DNA from: CAWEHT01 sp963808455
Lineage (GTDB): Bacteria > Chloroflexota > Anaerolineae > CG2-30-64-16
Assembly (NCBI GenBank): GCA_963808455.1
Contig: CAWEHT010000180.1
Span: 1 to 18,187, forward strand
Length of the DNA stretch: 18,187 nt
Reading direction: 5' to 3'
Shown: piece after piece, positions 7,521 through 15,645 of the stretch
How positions within the stretch are numbered: the stretch's first letter is position 1
Layout: each line of letters opens with the position of its first letter
Position numbers and translations under genes: made by a program
Notes under the pieces: model-generated
The model's database searches: none
Told to the model about the DNA's origin: nothing
The model's input: the letters and a program-made list of their open reading frames with translations, nothing else

Positions 7521-7649
7521 GAATGGTGTCAGGTGCCTTCGAGGGCGGTAAGGATGGAGGACTGTCAAAGGCCGGGGCTACAGCGCGAGAGGCAGGACGG
7601 ATGGATCATGGATCACGGACCGCGCGGGACTGCGTGTGACTGACGATGA

Positions 7650-8840
7650 ATGACCCATCGTGCACCGAGCACGGCCGCCATGCCGCGCGGTTCCATGCTG
7701 GGTAAACTCGGGGGCCGGCCGGGTGTGCACCTTCGCCGCCGCTATGTGTGGTTCGGTTTCCTGCTGTTCGATCTTCTGGCGCTCGCCACCATCACACTCT
7801 TGATTCACCATTCCTCGCGGGGCCTCCAGGCAAGAGCCGGAAGCAGTGTCGCGAGCGCGAGCGGCGTGCCGGGAACGGGCATGGCAACGGCAGTGCCCAC
7901 CGCCAAGCAGGGCATTTCGCCGCCGCCGACCTATGCTTTCGCCGCGCAGGCGAATTCGCCGCTCCCGGTTCCGACCTCCATTAGCATCGCACCGTCCCCG
8001 GAGCCGCTAACGGGATCGGCAGGGCTCATCGCCAAGATCGAGATCGTATGGCTGCACGATGGCGCCTCGCTCGCCGACGCCAATCTGGCCAACATCACCG
8101 CGTACGTGACGCAGGCGCCGGGGGTGCCGCTCCCCTGTGGCGCACAGCCGGTCGTGCGCCTCTGGCGGGCACAGGAGGCACAGCCTGCGCACCCCGTTGC
8201 CCTGGGTCAGCGGCGCATGTTCACCGCGCGAGGACACACTTTTCCGGTGTGGGACTTCAATGATGTAGACGTGAGCACGGCGCGCGATCCGGCCAACCGG
8301 CTCAAATTCTTTGTCACCGTTGATGGCCATGAACGCGGCACAATATCTGGATTCACGGCGCCGACTCGCGCACGCTGTTTCCGCAAGTCGATGTGCCGAT
8401 CCAGGCAACCGACCAGCGGCCCGCTGCCGTCGAGGCGCGGCATCGAAGTCCTCTGGCCGCACGGCGATTTGCCTCCGGAGCAGGCCAGACAGGCCAATAT
8501 CACGGCGTATCTGTTCGATGCGAATTCCGGTAGAGCTCTCTCTCCTGGCATGGCCTGGCATCCAGTGGTGCGCGTGCACTGGAGCCTGAACAATGATGCC
8601 GACCAGGGGCCGGCCAGCAGCATCATGGGCAAGCCCCGCACCGTGGTCACGCCTAACGGGTTGCAACTCCTCGCGTGGGACTTCAACGACATCGATGTAA
8701 GCCGTGCGCTCGATCCCCTGAACAAGATGCATTTCTGGATTACCGTCGATGGCACGCCCACTTTTTCTAACATCTGGACTTACGGGGCAGTGGCTGCGAC
8801 CATTTATCCCGTGCCGGACCTCCTCAACTCCTGCCAATGA
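7650..8840 (+). CDS. Membrane-anchored protein with a duplicated extracellular domain, function unknown
   Basis: A 396-residue open frame. Residues 33-52 form one transmembrane signal anchor (VWFGFLLFDLLALATITLLI). A Pro/Ser/Thr-rich linker follows to ~127. Two copies of an unrecognised ~105-residue domain come next (about 129-232 and 264-379). Both copies share the order 'IEVxWxHG', 'ANITAY', 'PVVRxxW', 'WDFNDxDVSxAxDPxN' and 'F-x-TVDG'. Copy 2 ends SNIWTYG. Copy 1 reads out of frame there, but an adjacent frame between ~8340 and ~8435 encodes NIWIHGADSRTLFPQVDVPIQ, so two compensating indels scramble residues ~231-262. No good ribosome binding site is seen before the ATG at 7650 or the in-frame ATGs at 7680 and 7695. 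No enzyme motif is recognised. An extracellular binding or adhesion role next to the glycosidase is only a guess. Confidence 0.65.
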   Translation: MTHRAPSTAAMPRGSMLGKLGGRPGVHLRRRYVWFGFLLFDLLALATITLLIHHSSRGLQARAGSSVASASGVPGTGMATAVPTAKQGISPPPTYAFAAQANSPLPVPTSISIAPSPEPLTGSAGLIAKIEIVWLHDGASLADANLANITAYVTQAPGVPLPCGAQPVVRLWRAQEAQPAHPVALGQRRMFTARGHTFPVWDFNDVDVSTARDPANRLKFFVTVDGHERGTISGFTAPTRARCFRKSMCRSRQPTSGPLPSRRGIEVLWPHGDLPPEQARQANITAYLFDANSGRALSPGMAWHPVVRVHWSLNNDADQGPASSIMGKPRTVVTPNGLQLLAWDFNDIDVSRALDPLNKMHFWITVDGTPTFSNIWTYGAVAATIYPVPDLLNSCQ

Positions 8841-8882
8841 ACTGCGCCCAAGGCTGCTCTCGCCGGACCCGGCTTGACAGGC

Positions 8883-8911
8883 TTGACCGGCGTGCCGGTT
8901 TCGGCTATGCT
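8883..8911 (+). promoter_or_regulatory. Predicted promoter of the glycoside hydrolase gene
   Basis: TTGACC (8883-8888), 17 bases, then TATGCT (8906-8911). A second TTGACA lies nine bases upstream (8874-8879), forming a direct repeat GGCTTGAC. The leader to the ATG at 8966 is ~48 bases. Confidence 0.5.
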
Positions 8912-8965
8912 TCCGGCGTGGTTTCCTCATCTTCGCCGACACTCTAGCCCGGAGATCATTCCTTT

Positions 8966-11088
8966 ATGCCCAAGCCCCCACTCCGCACGCCACCGGTCGC
9001 GTTACCTTACCGTTGGCTGGTGCTTGGGTCGTTCGTTGTCCTGGCAGGACTGGCGGCATCGTTCAGCTGGCAATTCATGGGGCCGCCCGCGATGGCTTCC
9101 GCAGGGGCGCCGCCGCCAGACCGCAGGGCAAGCGTCCCGGTTCAGCCCTTGGCCCTGCCCTCTGGCGCTTCCTCTTCCGGGGGGCTGCCGGCCGCAGCGA
9201 CGCCGGGCGGCTCGCAGCAGTTCATGCCGTTGCTATCCATAGCTCCCACCCCGACCCCGACCCTGGTGCCCTTGCCGCCTGCCACGGCCACGCCTTCCGG
9301 CATACGCGCCTCAGATCTCGGCCTGGTCTGGGTCAACTCGGCGGAGAACCTCAGCGACAACGCACGCATCCAGCGCGGCGTCAGCACCGGTGCCCGGCTC
9401 GACCGTTTTCCTCTGTATTGGAACGAGATCGAGGCGCAGGCCGGCCAATTTCAATGGGGTGGGCAGGACAAGGCTTTGCTTGCCGACGAGGCCCAGGGGC
9501 TGGGTGCCCTCCCGATCCTGTTAGGCGAGCCCGCCGCCTACTATCCGACCGGCGCGCCCGCTGTGACGCTCCCGAGGGTGGGCGGCAGCTTCCTGCGCTA
9601 TGGCCCGGGGGCCGGCGCACGCGGCGCGGCAGCAGCCTCGTGTCACGCAGAGCTGTTCGGGGGGCGGCCCGCCGGCCCCGCGTGATCTCGACCAGCCGCC
9701 CTTTGCCGACGGCACCTGGCTGCCAGGGCCCGGCAAGGTGGTGAGCGAGAGCAATCCCTGGGGATACTTCGTTGACCGGGTCGTCAAACGCTATGGCCCG
9801 GGTGGCATCCTCACGGGGTTGCCCGTGCGCCAATGGGAGATTCTGGAATGAGCCCGACCTGTGCGAGTTCTGGTCCGGGACGGCTCAGCAGTATGCGCTG
9901 CTCTTGAAGGTGGCCTACCTGGTGATCAAGAACGATGATCCGGGCGCCACCGTCGTATGGGCGGGCCTGGCGCACTATGAGCAGCCCAACTTTCTGACGG
10001 ATTTGCTCGAGGCATTGAGCGCCGACCCCCTGGCCGCCCGGTTCGGTGGCTTCTTCGACGCTGCCGCCGGTCACCAATACTCCATCGTCAGCAACGGCTA
10101 CTATTGGACCCTGGAAGAACACGCCGCGCTCCAGCAGATGGGGTGGGGCGCCAAGCCGATCTGGATCACAGAGAGCGGTGTCCCGGTGTGCAACGATTTT
10201 CCCGGCCCCAGCTGCCCATCGCCGTGGCGTGCCACACCGGAGGAACAGGCGTCCTATATCTGGCAGAATCTGGCATACAGCCGCATGGCGGGCGGCGGCC
10301 CTGTCTTCCAGTTTGATTTGTTCGACGATTGTGGCAACGTCGTGGCAAAGAACTCGCCCGACGGATTCGGCCTGGTGAAGAACGAGGCCACAAGCTACTG
10401 CTCTCCGGAGAGCGCGACGGCCCGCCTCTCTTATTCGGCGTATTCGCTGGCAGTGCGCTATTTCGCCGGGGCCGAGCTGTTGTGGTCCGACGTGGACCCG
10501 GCGACGACGCCGCGTGTCCGCCGCGTGGCCTTTTATGACCCGGTCGCCCAAGAACGGCGCACCTTGTTGTGGGCGCTCGACAACGCGGTCTCGGCTACCG
10601 TGAGCCTTCCCGCGGTCGGGACCGAGGCCCGCGAGATCGCCCTGGACGGGGCCCAGACGCTGCTGGCACCGGTGGCCGGTCAGTATACGCTTACTCTGCC
10701 TGCGCCGACCAACCGCAACTGGCCCGATGCGAGCACAGCCGGCGGCTACGACACAGGCATCTATGGCCGGCCCGACTTGTTGATCGAGCAGGATACTTCG
10801 CCTCCGAGCGCGACAGTGGCCGTGCTGCCGATCACCTCGAGCGTGCAATTCTCCGTTACCTGGCAGGCCACGGACTTCGGCTCGGGCCTGGCGCGGATCG
10901 CCCTCTACTACCAACAGGATGGGGGGGCCTGGCAGCTCTGGTGGTCCGGGTTGCCCGCTGGAGACCCCATCACTTCAGCTACGGGCTCGCAACTTTTCCA
11001 GGGCGAGGCCGGCCACCGCTATCGGTTTGGGGTGCTTGCGACAGATCGCGGCGGGCAACACGCCTGCAGCGCCGGTCGGCCAGGCTGA
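8966..11088 (+). CDS. Secreted clan GH-A glycoside hydrolase (GH39-like), with at least three frameshifts
   Basis: A secreted or membrane-anchored glycosidase of about 700 residues. It has an N-terminal helix (WLVLGSFVVLAGLAASFSW), a Pro/Thr linker (APTPTPTLVPLPPATATP), a TIM-barrel domain and a C-terminal Ig/FN3-like domain (PPSATVAVLPITSSVQFSVTW, GHRYRFGVLATDR). The frame breaks within 9590-9680, where it resumes as PPFADGTWLPGPGK. It breaks again at ~9843, where removing one C restores the acid/base motif WEIWNEPD (Glu codon 9850-9852). A third extra G near 11050 changes ATDRAGN into ATDRGGQH. The likely nucleophile is Glu at 10171-10173 in IWITESG. The clan GH-A pattern is clear, but the family (GH39, GH5 or another) is not certain. 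The listed stop is in the last open frame. The repaired frame would run on to ~11224, over the end of the converging protease gene, so the true 3' end is unclear. Confidence 0.7.
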
Positions 11089-11097
11089 AACTGCGGC

Positions 11098-12243
11098 CTA
11101 TGCGCCTGCCAACAGCCCGGGGAATGCCCTCAGAAGTTCGTTCAGGCGCGCGATGTCGCCTTCGGAAAGCGTGCCGAGCACCTCGCCGTTCTCGACGACG
11201 ACTGCCGTGCGGGCCCTGCGTTGAGCCATCTGATCGCGCACGGCTGGCAAGGCATCGGTGGGGCTCACCTGCAGGAAGTCGCGTTCCATTACCTGGCCCA
11301 CCCGGGCGTCGCTGCCGAGGCGGCGCAGGCCGTCCAGCGCGGCGCCCCGTGTCAGCATCCCAACGAGTCGCCCGCCATCAACGACGAGATAGACTGGCTG
11401 CAGCGAATGCAATTGATGGCTTGCCACGTGTGCCAGCGTGTCCAGAGGGTGCAGCTGCCGCCCGGTGGGCTGCAAGACGTTGTGGACGTAAACGCCACGT
11501 AACTCCCCATCCATTGTGGCGCGCTGGCGTTCCACGCCCGCGGCGAAGAATACCAACAGCCCCACCAGTGCCAGCGCCAGCAAGCCTGGGCTGGCAAAGG
11601 CCGCCACCACCATGGCCACCGCGACGATCTGCGCCACCCAGGCCGCCGCTTGCGTGGCCCGCACGTAGGGTGTGAACATCGCCAGGGCCGCGCGTAGCAT
11701 GCGGCCGCCGTCCATAGGGAAGGCCGGAATCAGGTTGAACATAGCCAGCAGGGCATTGTCGAATACCAGCACCGCCAGAAGGCTGCGGCCGTCGGCGCCA
11801 TCCAACAGGAGGCGCGCGAATAATGCCGGGTCACTTAGTAAAGTTGCCCCAACGTATCGTCCGGCCCAGACCAGCAGCAGCGCTCCCATGGCTACCGTCA
11901 GCAGGATATTCATGGCCGGCCCCGCGGCCGAAATGGTGAACTCCTGAAACGGGCTCTCTGGCATGCGTGCCATCCGAGCCACCCCACCCAATGGCCACAG
12001 CGTGATGTCTTGCACCGCCAGGCCGAACAGCTGGGCGACCAGCGCGTGGGCCAGCTCATGCAGCACCACGCAGGCAAACAGCAGGATCACGAAGGCTTCC
12101 ATGAAGCCTACACTTCCCAGCAGGTCCGCCCCGCGGCTGTTGACGAATCCGCGATAGCCGGCCCAAGCCACGATCAGCAGGAAGGTGAAATGGACCCGCA
12201 CCGGTATGCTGCGAACCGTGAACAGTTTCAGAGACCAGGCCAT
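11098..12243 (-). CDS. Site-2 protease (M50) family zinc metalloprotease with C-terminal CBS pair
   Basis: A complete 381-residue intramembrane metalloprotease, which cuts substrates within the membrane plane, often in signalling or peptide maturation. Zinc ligands: HELAH at residues 62-66 in a transmembrane helix, and the third ligand in FNLIPAFPMDGG (Asp178). Around them are GxxVQDITLWPLGG and a conserved SAAGPAMN motif (105-112), typical of the SpoIVFB-like group. Two CBS domains follow (about 245-375), a regulatory nucleotide-sensing module common in this subgroup. The start ATG overlaps the end of the ABC exporter gene by 16 bases, with GAGG nine bases upstream, so the two are co-expressed. 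The gene ends 10 bases from the end of the converging glycosidase frame. Confidence 0.88.
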   Translation of the reverse strand: MAWSLKLFTVRSIPVRVHFTFLLIVAWAGYRGFVNSRGADLLGSVGFMEAFVILLFACVVLHELAHALVAQLFGLAVQDITLWPLGGVARMARMPESPFQEFTISAAGPAMNILLTVAMGALLLVWAGRYVGATLLSDPALFARLLLDGADGRSLLAVLVFDNALLAMFNLIPAFPMDGGRMLRAALAMFTPYVRATQAAAWVAQIVAVAMVVAAFASPGLLALALVGLLVFFAAGVERQRATMDGELRGVYVHNVLQPTGRQLHPLDTLAHVASHQLHSLQPVYLVVDGGRLVGMLTRGAALDGLRRLGSDARVGQVMERDFLQVSPTDALPAVRDQMAQRRARTAVVVENGEVLGTLSEGDIARLNELLRAFPGLLAGA

Positions 12244-14087
12244 AGGCGTACCTCACTCATCTCGGCGAACCCACAGCAGCTATCGCTGCCCTCAGCGCGG
12301 TCGGTTGGTTGCCAACGGAATTGCAAGGCATGCATGCGGTGATACAGGCCATCCGCGTTCTCGACGAGACGGGCGTGGGTCCCTTGCTCTACCACACGGC
12401 CATCGTCGAGGACGGCGATCCAATCGGCGTTCACGATCGTGCTGAGGCGATGCGCGATCACAACGGTGGTCCGGCCGCGCATCAGCCTCTGCAAGGCTTC
12501 CTGCACGGCCTGCTCTGATTCCGTGTCCAACGCCGAGGTCGCCTCGTCAAGGATCAGGATGCGAGGATCTTTGAGGATGGCCCGGGCGATCGCCACGCGC
12601 TGGCGCTGGCCTCCGCTGAGCTTGACACCCCGCTCGCCGACAAGGGTCGCATAGCCGTCGGGCAAAGCGCAAATGAAATTGTGCGCATTCGCCGATCGCG
12701 CGGCCGCTTCGATCTCGGCATCCGTAGAGCCAAGCTTGCCGTAGAGGATGTTGTCGTGCACGGTCCCGCTGAATAGCGTCGCCTCTTGTGGCACGATGCC
12801 GATCTGCTCGCGCAGGCTGCGCACCCGCACGCGCCGGATGTCGCAACCGTCGATCAGGACGCGTCCCCTCGTGACGTCGTAAAAGCGCGGGATCAAGTTG
12901 GCCAGCGTCGTCTTACCGGCCCCGCTCGGCCCCACCAGGGCCACGATCGTGCCGGGTTTGACGTCGAGGTCCACGTCGTGGAGCACCTCTCTCGCCGGCC
13001 CACCGTCCCCATAGTCAAAGCTGACCCCTTCGAAGCACACCCGCCCCGCGATGGCTGGCATGACCGGCGCGTCCGGATCGTCATGCATCTCTTCTGGCAT
13101 GTCCAGCAGCTCGAAAACTCGCTCGCTCGCTCCCATCGCCTGCTGCAGCTGGCTGTATAATCCCGTGAAAGTGCCGATCGGCGCCGCAACCATCATGGTA
13201 TAGAGCACAAAAGAGACCAGCTGGCCTGGGGTGAGGGCCCCGCGGATGACTTCCCGTCCTCCAAACCAGAGGACGATGGCGATCGAGGCGTAGGCCAGCA
13301 GGCTAATGGCCGGCCCAAGGGTCGCTCGCACACGGACCCGGCGCAAGGCGACGTGAAAGAGCTTCTCGGTGCCTTTTCTGTAGCGCGCCTCCTCGAACGG
13401 CTCGCCGCGAATGACTTGACGATGCGTACCCCTGCAAGCGCCTGTTCGGCCATGGCGCCGAGCTCCGCCAGCGCGTCTTGTACCTGCCGGCTGATGCGTT
13501 GGACGAGGGTGCCGAGGAGCGCTCCGCCAAGCACGGCCAGAGGCGTGGTGGCCAGCATGACGAGCGTCAGTCGCCAATCCATGATGAGGATCAGGACGAC
13601 GCCCCCGACGAACATGATGAGCTCCGAAAGCAGGCTAAGCAGGGTGGAGGTGACGGCATCCTGGATGACCATAACGTCGTTGCCCAGCCGCGAGAGCAGA
13701 TCTCCCAACGGGGTGACATTGAAAAAGCCCAGGGGCATGCTTTGCAGCCTGGCGTAAAGCTCCGCACGCAGGTTGGCCACCACCCGCTCTGCCGTCCATC
13801 CCAGGAGATAGGTCTGTCCGAAGTCCAGGACGCTTCGCACGGCGAACAGCACCATCAGCCCGCCCGTAATGCGGGTAAGCAGGCCCAGGTCGGCACGAAC
13901 GAACGCGCTGTCCACCACGCGCTCGCACGCCCCAGGGCAAGGCCAGGGCCAGAAGGCTGTTGGCGGCCAGGATCGCCCCGGCGGCGGCCAGCCGTCCTCG
14001 ATACGGCCTGACGAAGGCCAGGAGCCGCCGGTACTGGCGAAGGAGATTGTGCAGGAACTGGCGGTCAGGCAGGTTGGAGAACGACAC
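12228..14087 (-). CDS. ABC exporter, fused membrane and ATPase domains (MsbA/MDR-like), two frameshifts
   Basis: A half-transporter of about 615 residues that would work as a homodimer, exporting lipids, drugs or peptides. The membrane domain begins MSFSNLPDRQFLHNLLRQ, with helices RLAAAGAILAANSLLALALP, LMVLFAVRSVLDFGQTYLLG, FVGGVVLILIMDWRLTLVML and others. The ATPase has Walker A GPSGAGKTT, Q-loop PQEATLFSGT, signature LSGGQRQRVAIARAI, Walker B ILILDEATSALD and the H-loop AHRLST, all intact. Indels near 13930 (after LALALPWGV) and ~13410 (in VKSFA..EPFEEARY) break the frame. The start is GTG at 14087 and lacks a Shine-Dalgarno sequence; a TATACT box ends six bases before it. No N-terminal peptidase C39 domain is present. 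It is divergent from the peptide-signal cluster and a candidate, unproven, exporter for that peptide. Confidence 0.88.
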
Positions 14088-14093
14088 CGCGCC

Positions 14094-14099
14094 AGTATA
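14094..14099 (-). promoter_or_regulatory. Likely -10 box of the exporter operon, leaderless start
   Basis: TATACT (14099-14094, minus strand) lies six bases before the GTG start, so transcription would begin on the start codon. The -35 region (TTCCGC at 17 bases) is poor. Confidence 0.4.
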
Positions 14100-14150
14100 C
14101 CGCAGGCGGCGGGATTGCGGAAGTTGCCCCAGGCTTTGAGGGGTAGCATT

Positions 14151-14216
14151 ATGTCCTCGACGGCTCCTGCGGCGTACAGCCAGTTATGGGCTGCAGCAGT
14201 CTGGCGCCCCGCCTGA
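14151..14216 (+). CDS. Possible 21-residue peptide ORF
   Basis: An ATG preceded by GAGGGG at 9 bases opens a 21-codon frame ending ...LWAAAVWRPA. It lies in the gap between the exporter gene and the peptide-signal promoter and is out of frame with any recognised gene. It contains two Trp residues, one four from the end, as in some ComX peptides. There is no conservation evidence and it may be chance. Confidence 0.2.
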   Translation: MSSTAPAAYSQLWAAAVWRPA

Positions 14217-14239
14217 TCGCGGCGCAGCGCACAATTACT

Positions 14240-14257
14240 TTCAAACCAAATTCAAAC
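14240..14257 (+). repeat. Direct repeats TTCAAAC spaced 11 bp, upstream of the peptide promoter
   Basis: TTCAAAC occurs at 14240-14246 and 14251-14257, one helical turn apart, in an unusually AT-rich patch ending eight bases before the -35 box. This is the layout of OmpR/PhoB-class response regulator sites (tandem half-sites with 11-bp period). A role as activator site for the adjacent signalling system is inferred. Confidence 0.45.
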
Positions 14258-14264
14258 TTACCTC

Positions 14265-14293
14265 TTGACTTTTGCATTTCGCGGATGTAATGT
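14265..14293 (+). promoter_or_regulatory. Predicted promoter of the precursor peptide gene
   Basis: TTGACT (14265-14270, five of six), 17 bases, then TAATGT (14288-14293, weak). A weak -10 with upstream repeats suits an activator-dependent promoter. The leader to the ATG is ~80 bases. Confidence 0.45.
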
Positions 14294-14299
14294 GCTTCT

Positions 14300-14321
14300 G
14301 GCACCTAGAGCAATCGGTGCC
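14300..14321 (+). other. 5' leader hairpin of the peptide mRNA
   Basis: GGCACC and GGTGCC (6 bp, perfect) with a 10-base loop would form at the very 5' end of the predicted transcript. It could stabilise the message; no riboswitch fold is recognised. Confidence 0.3.
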
Positions 14322-14378
14322 TCCTGTCCTCCAGCACGCAAGGGAACAAAGTACTTCGCATTCAAAGGGGGAAATTTC

Positions 14379-14546
14379 ATGGACACCGTCTTGTCAATCC
14401 AGGATTTCAGCGCGGCCATGTCTCGCAAGGACGAGGAAAGCCAGCTCGTCAAGATGTTGCGGCAGCTAACTTCGATTGAAAAGCCCGGTGTCGTGCGGGC
14501 AATCCATCCGGGGGCCAAGCCGGACGCCGGCTGGTGTGGCTGGTAG
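14379..14546 (+). CDS. ComX-like precursor peptide, 55 residues, C-terminus GWCGW
   Basis: A 55-residue peptide starting MDTVLSIQDFSAAMSRKDEE. It has a charged, helix-prone leader (SQLVKMLRQLTSIEK, ~21-35) and a C-terminal segment AIHPGAKPDAGWCGW with Trp52, Cys53 and Trp55. The start is firm: AAGGGGG lies seven bases before the ATG, the strongest ribosome binding site in the window. It has its own promoter and terminator. The next gene is an isoprenyl-diphosphate-synthase homologue and the next a ComP-like kinase. This matches ComX logic, where a ~55-residue precursor is prenylated on a Trp near its C-terminus by ComQ. I see no clear sequence similarity to Bacillus ComX beyond length and the terminal Trp. 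Cys prenylation is an alternative. It could also be another kind of RiPP. Confidence 0.7.
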   Translation: MDTVLSIQDFSAAMSRKDEESQLVKMLRQLTSIEKPGVVRAIHPGAKPDAGWCGW

Positions 14547-14598
14547 GGAACATCAGCTTGCTGATTCGCTCGATGGATACGCTGAATAAGCATTTCGG

Positions 14599-14632
14599 AC
14601 GGCGTGTGCTAAAATAGGTACACGCCGTTTTT
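14599..14632 (+). terminator. Strong intrinsic terminator after the precursor peptide
   Basis: ACGGCGTGT (14599-14607) and ACACGCCGT (14620-14628) form a perfect 9-bp stem with a 12-base loop, followed by a run of T to 14632. It lies 53 bases past the peptide stop and before the enzyme gene. It would give an abundant short peptide mRNA and reduced read-through to the enzyme and kinase. Confidence 0.85.
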
Positions 14633-14676
14633 GTTGCCTGGCATGGCTTCCCCGGCGCAGAACAGGATGGCTCTCG

Positions 14677-15645
14677 ATGCAAGCCGACATCACCGCAGCT
14701 TCGCTGCGCGATGCAGTATTTGCCCTGCCGGACCTGGCGGCCTGGCCCGAGGTCTCAAACCTTTTTCCACCCGACGCCGAAGGGGTCCGAACGGACTGGC
14801 GGTTGCCGGTCCTGGCCTGCCGCGCGGCCGGTGGCGACGGCGAACAGAGCCTGTACGCGTGCGCTGCCATAGCCTGCCTGCAGATCAGCATCATCCTGGT
14901 CGACGATATCCTCGATGAGGACCCGCGCGGCGCGTATCACGAGCTGGGCTACGGGCGGGCCGCCAACCTGGGGCTGGCGCTGCAAGCGGCTGGCCTGGCC
15001 CTCATCGACCGGGCTCCCGTCCCTGCCGGGTGCCGAGCCCAGGCGGCCTCGGCGCTGGCACGCGCCGCCCTGACGACTGCCCGCGGGCAGGACCTGGACG
15101 TGCAGAACCTGCGGGGCGAAGAGAACTACTGGCAGGTCGTCAGGACCAAGAGCACGCCGTTCTATGCCATCGCGCTCGAGCTGGGCGGACTGCTGGCCGG
15201 GGCCGAGCCCGCTCAGGCGGATGGCCTGCACGGCGTGGGCGCCTTGCTCGGCGAGATCATCCAGATCTGGGATGATCTGCTGGATGCATTCGCGGTGCCC
15301 GCCAACCCTGACTGGTGCGCCGGGCGCAACAACCTCGCCATCCTCTATGCCCTGACGGCGCCTCACCCGGGGCGCGAGCGGCTGAGCGAACTGCTTGGCC
15401 AGGTCGACAGCGCCGCCCGGCTCGAGGAAGCGCAGCAGATCCTGATCACCTCCGGGAGCGTCAGCTACTGTGTTTACTTGCTGCTCCAGCGGCACCACGC
15501 CGCGCAGGGCCTGCTGGCCGGGCTCGGCCTGCCCCATCCCGAAGGCCTGGCAGAGATGCTAGCCGATCAGTTGGCGCCGCTGCGGCAATGGCTGGCTGAG
15601 CTTGGCCTTGCCTTACCGCCCGAGCTGGCGGAGCCCGGACGGTGA
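14677..15645 (+). CDS. Polyprenyl synthetase-family enzyme, ComQ-like candidate peptide prenyltransferase
   Basis: A 322-residue all-alpha enzyme of the isoprenyl diphosphate synthase fold. The first Asp-rich motif is VDDILDED (Asp76, Asp77, Asp80), the second GEIIQIWDDLLD (Asp199, Asp200, Asp203). Between them are GQDLD (137-141) and the KST motif (Lys158). The diphosphate-binding parts are therefore intact, so it can plausibly bind geranyl- or farnesyl-diphosphate. Compared with chain-elongating synthases, I do not see the usual N-terminal GGKRxRP isopentenyl-site motif; the equivalent region reads DWRLPVLACRAAG. That fits a ComQ-type transferase, which uses a peptide Trp as acceptor. The ATG at 14677 has AGGA nine bases upstream. 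The stop overlaps the kinase start as GTGA. No separate promoter is evident, so expression may depend on read-through. Confidence 0.8.
   Translation: MQADITAASLRDAVFALPDLAAWPEVSNLFPPDAEGVRTDWRLPVLACRAAGGDGEQSLYACAAIACLQISIILVDDILDEDPRGAYHELGYGRAANLGLALQAAGLALIDRAPVPAGCRAQAASALARAALTTARGQDLDVQNLRGEENYWQVVRTKSTPFYAIALELGGLLAGAEPAQADGLHGVGALLGEIIQIWDDLLDAFAVPANPDWCAGRNNLAILYALTAPHPGRERLSELLGQVDSAARLEEAQQILITSGSVSYCVYLLLQRHHAAQGLLAGLGLPHPEGLAEMLADQLAPLRQWLAELGLALPPELAEPGR

Noticed and set aside
7590..7625. Short repeat ATGGATC ATGGATC before the duplicated-domain gene
   Set aside because: Only two short copies with no phased promoter or stem; likely chance.
14265..14378. Longer version of the peptide ORF starting upstream at TTG/14265
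   Set aside because: It would begin inside the -35 box and has no ribosome binding site; the ATG at 14379 has an excellent one.
14677..15645. Housekeeping farnesyl/geranylgeranyl diphosphate synthase as the simple reading
   Set aside because: Not excluded, but the neighbours (Trp-ending peptide with its own terminator, coupled sensor kinase) and the missing GGKRxRP-type motif favour a ComQ-like role.
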